Source of the DNA: JAKZRT01 sp965247915
Lineage (GTDB): Bacteria > Pseudomonadota > Alphaproteobacteria > Rhodobacterales > Rhodobacteraceae
Direction: 5' to 3'
Length of the DNA: 64,000 bases
Assembly (NCBI GenBank): GCA_965247915.1
Contig: OZ252048.1
Span: forward strand, 3,658,001 to 3,722,000
Below the pieces are notes generated by a model that saw nothing but the letters and a program-made list of their open reading frames with translations, ran no database searches and had not been told where the DNA came from. Positions within the stretch are counted from its first letter, which is position 1. Each line of letters opens with the position of its first letter. A program made the position numbers and the translations under genes. Of this stretch, positions 8,496 to 18,099 are shown in pieces.

Positions 8496-8530
8496 CGGCG
8501 CGGGCTTGGCAATGTGCCGAGCCCGCGCCG
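8496..8530. terminator. Strong hairpin, 11-bp perfect stem
   Basis: Bases 8496-8506 (CGGCGCGGGCT) pair perfectly with 8520-8530, leaving a 13-base loop. On the plus strand it is followed by ATTTATTGC. It lies just upstream of a minus-strand gene, so it either terminates an unannotated transcript or folds in a 5' leader. Confidence 0.4.
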
Positions 8531-8582
8531 ATTTATTGCATGGTAAGTCAGAAACTGAAAAAATAGGCGACTTGTTAATGGA

Positions 8583-8616
8583 CCGCCTCCCGAACCTAAA
8601 CACGTCCGGGAGGCGG
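8583..8616. terminator. Hairpin, 10-bp perfect stem
   Basis: CCGCCTCCCG at 8583-8592 pairs with CGGGAGGCGG at 8607-8616 around a 14-base loop. No T-run follows directly on either strand. On the minus strand a second possible stem ending in TATTTTTT lies about 20 bases further on, so an attenuator- or terminator-like pair of alternative structures is possible. Confidence 0.35.
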
Positions 8617-9107
8617 CCAACTCAAGCACTCGTCACTGCACAAATAGATTTTTAGCTATTGATTCTGACTGAAACCGGACATCGCAGGGACGTTTGGCCA
8701 CGTTTTGCGAAACAGTCTGTCGCGCCAGAGAGGGCGAAACCGCGCGAATCTGGATAAGGGGACATGTCCTTTTAGACAGGTCGTTAACGAAATGTGGCGG
8801 AAGCGTGTCAAAACGCGGAAATGCGCTGCCGCAATGGGCCAAATTTCCTTAAATAGCTGACAAAGACTTCTTGGAATCACTCTGGGATTTTGCGGTGGTT
8901 CCGACTCACCCGGCAACTGGGCCTTTGGGAAGCAAAGAGCGATAATCTTGACCCTGCGTCAACTTTTTCCTTGTGCCAGACGCTTTTGAACGCCCCAGAC
9001 GCATGATGCCGCCCCGACATCGAAAATTGCCGACCTTTTCGCAGCCACACCCGTGGCTTCGGGTAACACGGGGCAAGTGAGGTGATCCGTGGCAAGAACG
9101 CGCCTGG

Positions 9108-9935
<828 letters not shown>

Positions 9936-10057
9936 GAACGGCCCCCTTGCAGACGTTTCGCCGTCCTATAGGGGTTCGCGGGGCGCCGCGCAACGGCGCT
10001 GGCGGGGGACCGGGCAACGGGGTAAGCCAAAGAGGACGCTGAAAGCAGGAGACGGCA

Positions 10058-10900
10058 ATGGATCACCCCCGCGGGCACGGATTTCGCGATTCGCACCAGG
10101 ACATCGAGACCGCGCGCCAGATACCCGACACCAACCAGACCCGGTCGCCAACCTACCGGCTGGCCTTTGCCGACGACGATTTTCTGTGCCGCCGCGAGTT
10201 GCGCCCGGTGCGCTTGCAACTGGAACTCTTGAAAGCCGATATCGGGCTCGATGAACATGCGATCAGCTCCACGGTCGTGCTGTTCGGCGGGGCGCGTATT
10301 CCGGCACCCGACGCGCCCGCTGCGTCGGACCCCACGCTTGGCGGGCTGACCCGGTATTACGACGAAGCCCGCAAATTTGCCCACGCCGTCACCAAACGTT
10401 CGATGGCGGGCGGCGGTACCCGGCAGGTGATTGTGACCGGCGCCGGTCCCGGCGTGATGGAGGCCGGAAACCGTGGTGCCGCCGAGGCCGGCGGCAAGTC
10501 GATCGGGCTGAGCATCGTGTTGCCGCACGAACAGGCGCCCAATCCGTATGTCTCGCCCGAACTGTGTTTCAACTTCCACTATTTCGCGATCCGCAAGATG
10601 CACTTTCTGATGCGGGCCGAGGCGGTTTGCGTGTTTCCCGGCGGCTACGGCACGATGGACGAAATGTTCGAGACGCTGACGCTGATCCAGACCGGGCGCA
10701 TGCGCCAGATACCGATATTGCTGTTCGGCGAGGCCTTCTGGCGCAGGATCATCAACTGGGAGGCGCTAGCGGATTCTGGTACTATCTCGCGCGACGACCT
10801 GGGGCTGTTTCGCTTTGTCGAGACTTGCGACCAGGCGATCAAGGCCATGGACGGCTGGGAAGGTGCGGGCGAAAAACGCGGCGATATCCCCGGACGCTAG
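10058..10900 (+). CDS. LOG/TIGR00730-family Rossmann-fold protein
   Basis: An AGGAG lies ahead of the ATG at 10058. The 280-residue protein carries the family motif PGGYGTMDE, with the upstream nucleotide-binding segment GAGPGVMEAGN. Related proteins hydrolyse nucleoside 5'-monophosphates to base and ribose 5-phosphate, and LOG proteins act on cytokinin nucleotides. The substrate here is unknown. About 70 residues precede the core domain, longer than minimal LOG proteins. Confidence 0.85.
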   Translation: MDHPRGHGFRDSHQDIETARQIPDTNQTRSPTYRLAFADDDFLCRRELRPVRLQLELLKADIGLDEHAISSTVVLFGGARIPAPDAPAASDPTLGGLTRYYDEARKFAHAVTKRSMAGGGTRQVIVTGAGPGVMEAGNRGAAEAGGKSIGLSIVLPHEQAPNPYVSPELCFNFHYFAIRKMHFLMRAEAVCVFPGGYGTMDEMFETLTLIQTGRMRQIPILLFGEAFWRRIINWEALADSGTISRDDLGLFRFVETCDQAIKAMDGWEGAGEKRGDIPGR

Positions 10901-10963
10901 GGCCGGACGCTTGCGCGACCTGACATTCTGCGTAACTTCGGTGGTAATCAACGGGCAAGGCAC

Positions 10964-12517
10964 ATGACCATATTCCGAAGTCCGGATCCGGACATTACGC
11001 TGCGCGGCCTGTCCGTGACCGAGCGAATTTTCGAAGGGCTGGCCGGCGATCCCGACCGGGTGGTGATGACCGATGGCCCAAGCGGGCGGCAGTTGACGGC
11101 GGGGGCCCTGAAGGACGGCATCAAACGGCTTGCCGGGGGCCTGAATGCGGCGGGGCTGGGTCAGGGTGCGGTGACAGCGCTGATGGCCCCGAACATCCCG
11201 GAATATGCGATCGTTTTCCACGGCGTTGCCTTTGCGGGCGGCACCGTCACGACAATCAATCCGGCCTATACCGCCACCGAAGTGCACCACCAGCTTGCCG
11301 ACGCGGGCGCCCGGCTTTTGATCACCGTCCCTGCGTTTCTCGAAACCGCGCGCGCAGCCGCTGAGGGCACTGACGTGACCCAAATTGCCGTGATTGGCCA
11401 GGCCGGGGCCGCGGCCGGGCTTGACGACCTGATGGGGCCGCCGCTGGCCGCGCAGACGCCGGTTGACACCGCTGCCCATGTCGTGGTGCTGCCCTATTCC
11501 TCGGGGACCACCGGGCTGCCCAAGGGGGTCATGCTCAGCCACGATAATCTGGTGGCCAACGTCGATCAGGCGGTACCGCGAACGGCAGTCCGGCCCGGCG
11601 AGACCACGATCGCGTTTCTGCCGTTCTTCCACATCTACGGCATGACCGTGCTGCTGAACCTCTATCTGTCCGAAGGCGGCGCGCTGATTACGTTGCCGCG
11701 TTTTGATCTGGCGACGTTTCTGCAGATGGCCCAGGACCACAAGGTGCGGCAATTGTGGGTGGTGCCGCCGGTGGCGCTGGCGCTGGCCAAGCATCCCTTG
11801 GTGGACGATTTCGATCTGAGCGCCGTGACCCGCGTCTTTTCAGGCGCAGCGCCGCTTGGGGCCGAGGTAACGGACGTGATCAAGGCGCGGCTGGGATGCG
11901 ATGCGATGCAGGGCTTCGGGATGACCGAACTGAGCCCGGTCAGCCATGCCTCGGGTCCGGGCGATTTTCGCGATGGCGCTTCGGGGCGGGCCCTGGCCGG
12001 GACGTCAAGCCGGATTGTCAGCGCAGACGGGCGCGATCTGGGGCCCGGCGAGGAAGGTGAGCTGTGGGTGCGCGGCCCGCAGGTAATGTTGGGCTATCTG
12101 AACAATGCCAAGGCCACGGCCGAGACGATTGTCGACGGCGGGTGGCTGCGCACCGGTGATCTGGCGATGATCGACGATGAGGGGTATTTGTTTCTGAGGG
12201 ACCGGGTCAAAGAGCTGATTAAGGTCAAAGGCTTTCAGGTGGCGCCGGCGGAACTCGAAGCGGTGCTGATGGGTCATCCGGGCGTCGCCGATGCCGCTGT
12301 GATCGGCGTGCCCGACGACGAGGCCGGGGAACGGCCTGTCGCGTTTATCGTGGTCGTGCCGGAGGCCGCGACCGACGAGGCAGACGTGATGGCGCATCTG
12401 ACCGGCCAGCTTGCGACGTACAAGCAGATCAAATCGGCGATTTTCGTCGATGCGATCCCGAAATCGGCGTCGGGGAAGATATTGCGGCGGGTTTTGCGCG
12501 ATCAGCTAGGCGGGTAA
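10964..12517 (+). CDS. AMP-dependent acyl-CoA synthetase/ligase (4-coumarate-CoA ligase-like)
   Basis: The 517-residue ANL-superfamily enzyme has all the core motifs. They are the P-loop YSSGTTGLPKGVMLSH, GFGMTELSP, the hinge/ATP motif GWLRTGDLA, and the C-terminal PKSASGKILRR with its catalytic lysine. It should activate a carboxylic acid to acyl-AMP and then acyl-CoA in the cytoplasm. The acid is not predictable from the sequence. The spacing to the LOG gene is 63 bases with no clear link. Confidence 0.88.
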   Translation: MTIFRSPDPDITLRGLSVTERIFEGLAGDPDRVVMTDGPSGRQLTAGALKDGIKRLAGGLNAAGLGQGAVTALMAPNIPEYAIVFHGVAFAGGTVTTINPAYTATEVHHQLADAGARLLITVPAFLETARAAAEGTDVTQIAVIGQAGAAAGLDDLMGPPLAAQTPVDTAAHVVVLPYSSGTTGLPKGVMLSHDNLVANVDQAVPRTAVRPGETTIAFLPFFHIYGMTVLLNLYLSEGGALITLPRFDLATFLQMAQDHKVRQLWVVPPVALALAKHPLVDDFDLSAVTRVFSGAAPLGAEVTDVIKARLGCDAMQGFGMTELSPVSHASGPGDFRDGASGRALAGTSSRIVSADGRDLGPGEEGELWVRGPQVMLGYLNNAKATAETIVDGGWLRTGDLAMIDDEGYLFLRDRVKELIKVKGFQVAPAELEAVLMGHPGVADAAVIGVPDDEAGERPVAFIVVVPEAATDEADVMAHLTGQLATYKQIKSAIFVDAIPKSASGKILRRVLRDQLGG

Positions 12518-12533
12518 CAATCCTATTGGAAAG

Positions 12534-12549
12534 TGCTCAAGGTTGAGCA
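12534..12549. repeat. Perfect 7-bp inverted repeat after the acyl-CoA ligase
   Basis: TGCTCAA and TTGAGCA flank a GG centre. The site lies between the convergent ends of the ligase and dehydratase genes and lacks a T-run, so it is a weak terminator candidate or a protein site. Confidence 0.3.
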
Positions 12550-12654
12550 AGAGGTTAAATTATTGATATTGCCGGAAAAGTGATTGACCGGTGTATGATG
12601 CGATTTTTTGGGGGGTGGGAATAGACGCGCCATAAATGCGCGCCTTACGCGACC

Positions 12655-13560
12655 TTAGACCGTTGGGTCGCTGACGTTGCCGCCGCAAACCAGAACGGCG
12701 ATTTTTTCGCCTGACTCGGCTTGATAGGCACCGCAGATCAGAGCAGCGAGCGCGGTGGCGCCGCCCGGTTCGGCCAGGACCCGCAGGTCGTCCCAAAGCA
12801 GCTTTTGCGCGGCCAAAATGGCCTCGTCGGGCACCAGAACACTTTCGACGCCAATCTCGCGCGCCAGCCGGTATGCGATGCGCCCGATCTGCCGGGCGCC
12901 GAGCGAATTTGCGGCGATCCCGCTGACTTCGACCTGTGTCTCGGGTCCATCGACCAGAGCACGCGCCATTGTCGGCGCGCGTTCGGGTTCAACCGCAACC
13001 AGGTGCCGCGCGCCCTGAAACCAGCCAAGTGCCCCGCCAATCAGCCCACCACCGCCGACCGCGATCAACACCGTGTCGGCCGCCAGCCCCTGCGCGTCCC
13101 ATTCGGCAAACAGCGTGCCCTGCCCCGCGACCGTCTCGGGCGCGTCGTAAGCGTGGAGGTGAATGGCCCCGGAGCGCGCCTCATAGTCCAGCGCTTGTTC
13201 CAGAGCCTCGGCATAGGTGCCCGGCACAACTTCGCAGTCCGCACCCGTGGCACAGATCAGGTCAATCTTGGCGGCCCCGGCCAGTTCGGGCACGAAAATC
13301 CGGGCTTTGTGCCCCAGGGTGACGGCCGCATAGGCCGCCGCCGCGCCGTGGTTGCCGCCCGAGGCGGCGACGATGCCGGCGTCTGGGACTGGGCGGGACA
13401 AGAGGTTGTTGAACGCGCCGCGCGCCTTGAACGACCCGGTGTGCTGGAAAAGTTCAAGCTTCAGTTCCAGATCGTGACCGGCGAGGCGCGCACCCAGGGT
13501 CGGCGTCGTGCGAACCCAGCCCGCGATACGGGCACCCGCGGCAGCTATGTCATCTCTCAC
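12655..13560 (-). CDS. Threonine/serine dehydratase family PLP enzyme
   Basis: The 301-residue fold-type II PLP enzyme has the lysine K45 in GSFKARGAFN, the AASGGNHG motif near residue 76, and the glycine-rich phosphate loop AVGGGGLIGG. It has no C-terminal ACT-like regulatory domain, so it resembles catabolic serine/threonine dehydratases or racemase relatives. The GTG start overlaps by four bases (GTGA) the stop of a small gene now split by an IS, so its translation may once have been coupled to that gene. Confidence 0.83.
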   Translation of the reverse strand: MRDDIAAAGARIAGWVRTTPTLGARLAGHDLELKLELFQHTGSFKARGAFNNLLSRPVPDAGIVAASGGNHGAAAAYAAVTLGHKARIFVPELAGAAKIDLICATGADCEVVPGTYAEALEQALDYEARSGAIHLHAYDAPETVAGQGTLFAEWDAQGLAADTVLIAVGGGGLIGGALGWFQGARHLVAVEPERAPTMARALVDGPETQVEVSGIAANSLGARQIGRIAYRLAREIGVESVLVPDEAILAAQKLLWDDLRVLAEPGGATALAALICGAYQAESGEKIAVLVCGGNVSDPTV

Positions 13561-13712
13561 GCGCGCTGCCGGAAAAACCGAAAAGCATCACGCAGCCACG
13601 ACCGCCCGCCATCGCGCCGCAGGCGCGGGCGCCCGGCCAGACGCTCGAACTCGGCCACGTCGATGATCCGTTCGGCACAGCCGCAGGCCTCGCCCTTGGC
13701 AACGTAGCGATA

Positions 13713-14981
13713 GGGCACCTCGATTTATTGACATTCTGAGGGCATATTATGCCTGATTTCGGTTCTATCGGCCATCGGCACGCTGGGTTTTAGGTGGTCA
13801 GTCTCGATCCTTAATCCGCGCCGGGCATTGGTGGCGCAGATCGCCACAGCATCCTCGTGTTTTCATACCGGGAATGGGTTTAGGCGGTGCAACTGGCCAA
13901 GCCGCCGGATGTTGTAGGCAAGGTTCTTCATCCCGATCCTGGCCCTGGCCCGCGCCAGACCAATGGTTCGCACCAGCGTGCCACCCATGTCGTTCGCCTG
14001 CGCGCCGAACACATGCTCGACACGGACACGAACCGAGGATTTCGTCCTGTTGCTTTTCATTGCCTGTTCGGTCAGAGGCCTGCCCCGTTTGCCCTTGCGG
14101 TGGATGCGGCTTGTCAGTCCTCTCGCCCTGAGCTTCGCCTCGATTTCTTCCGACCGGTAGGCCGCATCTGCCCAGACCCTGGAGGCGGTGTTGCCGCGCA
14201 TCAGCAACTCGTCCACCACCTGGCTGTCGTGAACGGCAGCGCCCGTGACGTGATAGCGCCGGATCAGTTTGTGCTTACGATCGACATTCACATGGTTCTT
14301 GTAGCCATAGTGGCTTTTGCCGTGCTTTTTGGTCCAGCGTGCATCAACGTCCTTCTGTGATCGCTTGGCAGGCTTGTTTTCCCAGTCTTCCGGCACCTCG
14401 CCACCCTTGATCGCCGCGTTTTCCGCGCGCGTGTTGTGGTTGCGCGGCACCGGCACGATGGACGCGTCCAGTATCTGGCCGCCCCGTGCAATGTAGCCCT
14501 GCCGCGCCAGATGTCCGTCAAAGAGTTTGAACAAATCATCCACCTTGCCCGCCTGCGCCAGCGCCTCGCGATACAGCCACACGGTCTTTGCGTCCGGCAC
14601 CCGGTCACCAAGACCAAGACCCAGAAAACGCATAAACGAAAGCCGGTCCCGGATCTGGTATTCGACCTGATCGTCCGAAAGGTTGTAAAGCGCGCTCAGA
14701 ACCAGGGTTTTGAACATCAGTACCGCGTCCATCGGCTTGCGCCCCGCGCGTGATTTCCGCTCACTTTCAGGCTTGCGCCAGACCTGCTCCAGAAGCGGGC
14801 GGAACTCTTCCCACGGTACAACTGCATTGATCTCGACCAGCGGGTCCTTCTTCGCATCCAGGCTCTCGTAACGATCTGAAAGATCAAAAAAGCCCATCTG
14901 TGCCATGACTGCCATCCCTCCGCCGCATCATCCTGCAAATCTACAGCGCGTTCACGCCAGATGCAATTTATAGAGGTGCCC
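13713..14981 (-). mobile_element. IS5-family insertion sequence, copy 1 (1269 bp)
   Basis: The ends are GGGCACCTC and its complement GAGGTGCCC. The element is flanked by the direct repeat GATA (13709-13712 and 14982-14985), a 4-bp target duplication. It carries one transposase gene. Base for base it matches copy 2 at 28101-29369 except for one difference that I can see (A at 13962, G at 28350), which is synonymous in the transposase. This suggests very recent transposition. Confidence 0.93.
13863..14915 (-). CDS. IS5-family transposase (copy 1)
   Basis: The 350-residue DDE transposase has an N-terminal DUF772-type region (GRKPMDAVLMFKTLVLSALY), the first aspartate in GQILDASIVPVPR and the segment HYGYKNHVNVDRKHK. 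The last part holds VWADAAYRS and RVEHVFGA, with the glutamate of the triad. It is full length and apparently active. A second start (MAQMGFF) lies 9 bases downstream. Confidence 0.93.
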   Translation of the reverse strand: MAVMAQMGFFDLSDRYESLDAKKDPLVEINAVVPWEEFRPLLEQVWRKPESERKSRAGRKPMDAVLMFKTLVLSALYNLSDDQVEYQIRDRLSFMRFLGLGLGDRVPDAKTVWLYREALAQAGKVDDLFKLFDGHLARQGYIARGGQILDASIVPVPRNHNTRAENAAIKGGEVPEDWENKPAKRSQKDVDARWTKKHGKSHYGYKNHVNVDRKHKLIRRYHVTGAAVHDSQVVDELLMRGNTASRVWADAAYRSEEIEAKLRARGLTSRIHRKGKRGRPLTEQAMKSNRTKSSVRVRVEHVFGAQANDMGGTLVRTIGLARARARIGMKNLAYNIRRLGQLHRLNPFPV

Positions 14982-15069
14982 GATAGTAGAACTTGTCGAA
15001 GTTTTGGGGTTTGGGTCTGTGTCGCATGGGCGCAGTCTAGGTCCACCCCCACAATTCGCCAACTGTGAA

Positions 15070-16272
15070 TTATTGCCCAGCTTCGGTGGCGATCCGGGCG
15101 CGGCGCTTGCGCACCCGTTCGCTGGCAGATTTGAGCTGACCGCAGGCAGCCATGATGTCTTCGCCGCGCGGGGTGCGGACCGGGCTGGCATAGCCGGCCT
15201 TATAGACGATGTCGGCGAAAGCCTTGATCCGCGCCGGGTCGGACCTAGTGTAGGGCGCGCCGGGCCATTCGTTGAACGGGATCAGGTTGATCTTGGCCGG
15301 GATGCCCGCGATCAGTTGCACCAGACGGCGGGCGTCATCGTCGCTGTCGTTCACGCCCTTCAGCATCACATATTCAAAGGTGATCCGCTCGGAATTCGAC
15401 AGTTTGGGGTATTCGCGCAGGGTATCCAGCAGCGCGGCGATATTCCAGCGCTTGTTGATCGGCACCAGACGATCGCGGATCGCGTCCGTGGTGCCGTGAA
15501 AGCTGACCGCCAGCAGACAGCCGATTTCGGTCGCCGTGCGCGCAATCTCGGGCACCACACCGCTGGTCGACAGCGTGATCCGGCGGCGGCTGAGGCTGAT
15601 GCCTTCGCCGTCCATGGCAATTTTCATCGCATCGCGCACCGCCTCGAAGTTATAAAGCGGCTCGCCCATGCCCATCAGCACGATGTTGCTGAGGAGCCGC
15701 GGGTTCGCGCCGGCACCCTGCCCTGGTTCGGGCCATTCGCGTAGATCATCACGCGCCAGCATGATCTGCCCGACAATTTCGCCAGCCGTCAGGTTGCGCA
15801 CCAGTTTCTGGGTGCCGGTGTGGCAGAACGGGCAGGTCAGCGTGCAACCGACCTGGGACGAAATGCAGAGCGTACCGCGAACCTCCTCGGGGATATAGAC
15901 CACCTCGACCTCGTGACCGCCCGCAATGCGAACCAGATATTTCCGCGTGCCATCGGTCGAAACCTGCCGCGCCACCACTTCGGGCAGCTCGATCACGAAA
16001 TTCTCAGTCAGCATCGCCCGATAGTCTTTGGCCAGATTGGTCATCGCGCAAAAATCTCGCACGCCCCAGTGATAGACCCACTGCCAGATTTGGCGCGTGC
16101 GCATATTTGCCTGTTTTTCAGGTGTTCCCGCACCGATCAGGGCCGCGCGCAGGCTGTCGCGGGTAAGGCCGACGATATTGACCTTGCCGCCCTCGGCGAG
16201 CTTCCGCGGGACGGTGCGAACATCCTGAGTGATCGGGGCGTCGGTCAATTTCTGGCCTTGGTCCTTGGTCAA
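15070..16272 (-). CDS. rlmN: Dual-specificity RNA methyltransferase RlmN
   Basis: The 400-residue radical SAM enzyme has the cluster-binding cysteines C143, C147 and C150 in CTLTCPFC and the mechanistic C-terminal cysteine C376 in MAACGQLKS. It methylates C2 of A2503 in 23S rRNA and A37 in certain tRNAs. The N-terminus is somewhat extended compared with the E. coli protein. The small IS-split gene and the dehydratase follow downstream on the same strand. Confidence 0.95.
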   Translation of the reverse strand: MTKDQGQKLTDAPITQDVRTVPRKLAEGGKVNIVGLTRDSLRAALIGAGTPEKQANMRTRQIWQWVYHWGVRDFCAMTNLAKDYRAMLTENFVIELPEVVARQVSTDGTRKYLVRIAGGHEVEVVYIPEEVRGTLCISSQVGCTLTCPFCHTGTQKLVRNLTAGEIVGQIMLARDDLREWPEPGQGAGANPRLLSNIVLMGMGEPLYNFEAVRDAMKIAMDGEGISLSRRRITLSTSGVVPEIARTATEIGCLLAVSFHGTTDAIRDRLVPINKRWNIAALLDTLREYPKLSNSERITFEYVMLKGVNDSDDDARRLVQLIAGIPAKINLIPFNEWPGAPYTRSDPARIKAFADIVYKAGYASPVRTPRGEDIMAACGQLKSASERVRKRRARIATEAGQ

Positions 16273-16359
16273 GGCGTCCAGATAACGGAATTACCCGCAA
16301 AACCCAAATGGTTTGATGCCGCTCGCGGACTGGGCGAATTCAGCGCTGTGCTGGCCCGA

Positions 16360-16917
16360 TCAGCTTGAGCATTGCCGCTGTGCCGCTTCCACCGCTGCGG
16401 TGAAACCCAACAGCGAAAACGTGTCGCGGGTCTGGGTGCCGCGCGATGAGCGGCCGGTGATCACCGCTTCGGACCCGCGTTTCATCGCGGCGACCATCTT
16501 CGGTTCATCGGCCAGATCGCGGGGCCAGGCCCAGCCGATGACGCCGCCGTTCGCATTGGGCTCGTTGGCCGTGAACAGCGTGAATGTCTTGCCATCGACC
16601 ACCGCCGTGACGGTACCGCCATCGGCATAGGGATAGCCGCCGGTGAACGTGATCAGCGGCGACGCGCTGCCGCGCGTGAAAATCACCATCAGCTGGGTCT
16701 CGTCTCGGCGCACCTGCACTACCTGGCCGCCGCGTGTATTCACGCTGGCCTTGGGTTCAGACGCGCCCCAGCAATCGGCGAAGTCCGAACTGCCCGCGGC
16801 TGACGAGGCGGCAAAGACGCTCCAGTCCTTGTGGACCGCGACGCGGCTGATGCCCTGCGCCAGCGCCGGTGCGGCAAGCGCGACCGATAGAGTAATTGAA
16901 CATATCAGTGATCTCAT
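16360..16917 (-). CDS. Invasion-associated locus B (IalB) family protein
   Basis: ATG 16917 is used, with GGGAG 9 bases upstream. The 185-residue exported protein starts with a signal peptide cleaved near ALAQG. It continues with the typical HKDWSVFAASS and a conserved cysteine pair (C48 region and the penultimate CSS). IalB-like proteins are periplasmic or outer-membrane associated in alphaproteobacteria. No enzymatic role is known. It lies upstream of rlmN, 87 bases away. Confidence 0.8.
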   Translation of the reverse strand: MRSLICSITLSVALAAPALAQGISRVAVHKDWSVFAASSAAGSSDFADCWGASEPKASVNTRGGQVVQVRRDETQLMVIFTRGSASPLITFTGGYPYADGGTVTAVVDGKTFTLFTANEPNANGGVIGWAWPRDLADEPKMVAAMKRGSEAVITGRSSRGTQTRDTFSLLGFTAAVEAAQRQCSS

Positions 16918-17091
16918 CAAACAGCTCCCGGCTGTGCGCCTCTGTTTCTGGCCGGAGGGCGTGGGCGTCGTTGCGCGACCACCACCAATCCTGCCGGTTT
17001 GAACTCGACACTGTTAAGATAACGTGATTTGGCGGCCGGGGAAAAGACCCGGTGGCGGAAAATCGCCCCAAAGACAAAGGAAAGTGACCCG

Positions 17092-18090
17092 TTGAAATCC
17101 GCCGTCGATCTGGTCGAAGTATGGCGGGGCGATTTTCTGGAATCGCAGCACCAGGGGCATGTGGCGATTGCCAACCTGCGCGGCGAGATTGTCGAGGGCT
17201 GGGGCGATACGGGGCGCACCATCCTGCCGCGATCATCGGCCAAGATAATCCAGGCGCTGCCGCTAGTCGAAAGCGGCGCGGCGCGGGCAGCGGGATTGGG
17301 ATCCGAGCATCTGGCGCTGGCCGCCGCCTCGCATCAGGGGGCCGAGATTCACACGAGCCCGGTGCGCGCCTGGCTGGCCGGGCTGGGCCTAAATGCGGGG
17401 GCGCTGCGGTGCGGGCCGCAACCGCCGCGCAACGCGGGCGACCGGCAAAAGCTGCGCGATGCGCATTTGCCGGTTGACCGGACCCACAACAATTGTTCGG
17501 GCAAACACACCGGCTTTCTGACCTTGGGCCAGCACCTTGGCGCCGGCCCCGATTACATCGACACCGACAATCCGGTTCAGCTGGCGGTGCGCGAGGCATT
17601 TGAGGACGTGGTCGGCGAGACCAGCCCGGGTTTCGGGATCGACGGTTGTTCGGCCCCAAATTTCGCCTGTACGCTGGCCGGGCTGGCGCGCGGCATGGCG
17701 CGCTTTGCCGCCGCCAGCGAAAGCGGCAGCGCCCGCGACCGGGCGGCGTTCTCGATACTTCAGGCGATGGTGGCGCACCCCGACCTTGTGGCCGGCGAAG
17801 GCCGCGCCTGTACCCGCCTGATACGGGCGATGGCGGGCCGCGCGGCGGTGAAAACCGGGGCCGAGGGTGTGTTTGTGGCAATTCTGCCCGACCAGGGTCT
17901 TGGTGTTGCGCTGAAGATCGCGGACGGGGCGACGCGGGCCAGCGAAGTTGCGATGGCAGCACTTTTGATCCGGCTTGGCGCGCTTGACGCCCGACACCCC
18001 GAGGCCATCGACCTGCTGCGGCCCGAGATCAGAAACCACGACAGGCTTTGCACCGGTTACATGAGTCCGGCGGCGGCAATTGCGCCCTGA
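17092..18090 (+). CDS. Asparaginase II (Rhizobium etli thermolabile type)
   Basis: A TTG start at 17092 is preferred over ATG 17029 because AAGGAAAG precedes it and the numbering then matches the family. S48, S49 and K51 fall in RSSAKIIQ, and C135 and K138 fall in NNCSGKH, as in the R. etli enzyme, where they form the Ser-Lys catalytic pair and zinc site. The 332-residue cytosolic enzyme should hydrolyse L-asparagine. It is convergent with serB. Confidence 0.87.
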   Translation: MKSAVDLVEVWRGDFLESQHQGHVAIANLRGEIVEGWGDTGRTILPRSSAKIIQALPLVESGAARAAGLGSEHLALAAASHQGAEIHTSPVRAWLAGLGLNAGALRCGPQPPRNAGDRQKLRDAHLPVDRTHNNCSGKHTGFLTLGQHLGAGPDYIDTDNPVQLAVREAFEDVVGETSPGFGIDGCSAPNFACTLAGLARGMARFAAASESGSARDRAAFSILQAMVAHPDLVAGEGRACTRLIRAMAGRAAVKTGAEGVFVAILPDQGLGVALKIADGATRASEVAMAALLIRLGALDARHPEAIDLLRPEIRNHDRLCTGYMSPAAAIAP

Positions 18091-18099
18091 TCTGACCGC

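Larger units (their letters stand above)
8478..9107. other. 630-base region without a recognised protein gene
   Basis: Only short frames without family resemblance occur here. The stretch contains two strong hairpins (8496-8530 and 8583-8616), a palindrome GGACATGTCC at about 8760, and several A/T-rich patches. It must carry the end of the dapD transcript and the promoter of the 119-residue gene. The hairpins together with the T-run on the minus strand (about 8557-8562) would also fit a small non-coding RNA, which is inference only. Confidence 0.5.
13557..15027 (-). pseudogene. 65-codon gene split by IS5-family copy 1
   Basis: Remove the IS (13713-14981) and one copy of the 4-bp duplication GATA. 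The frame from ATG 15027 then joins, in frame, to a segment ending at TGA 13557-13559. The restored protein starts MRHRPKPQNFDKFYYRYV, continues through a CGCAER segment, and ends with arginine-rich RDAFRFFRQRA. It sits between rlmN and the dehydratase and overlaps the dehydratase start by GTGA, which supports it as a real coupled gene. The family is not recognised. In this genome only 14 codons remain before the insertion. Confidence 0.65.
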
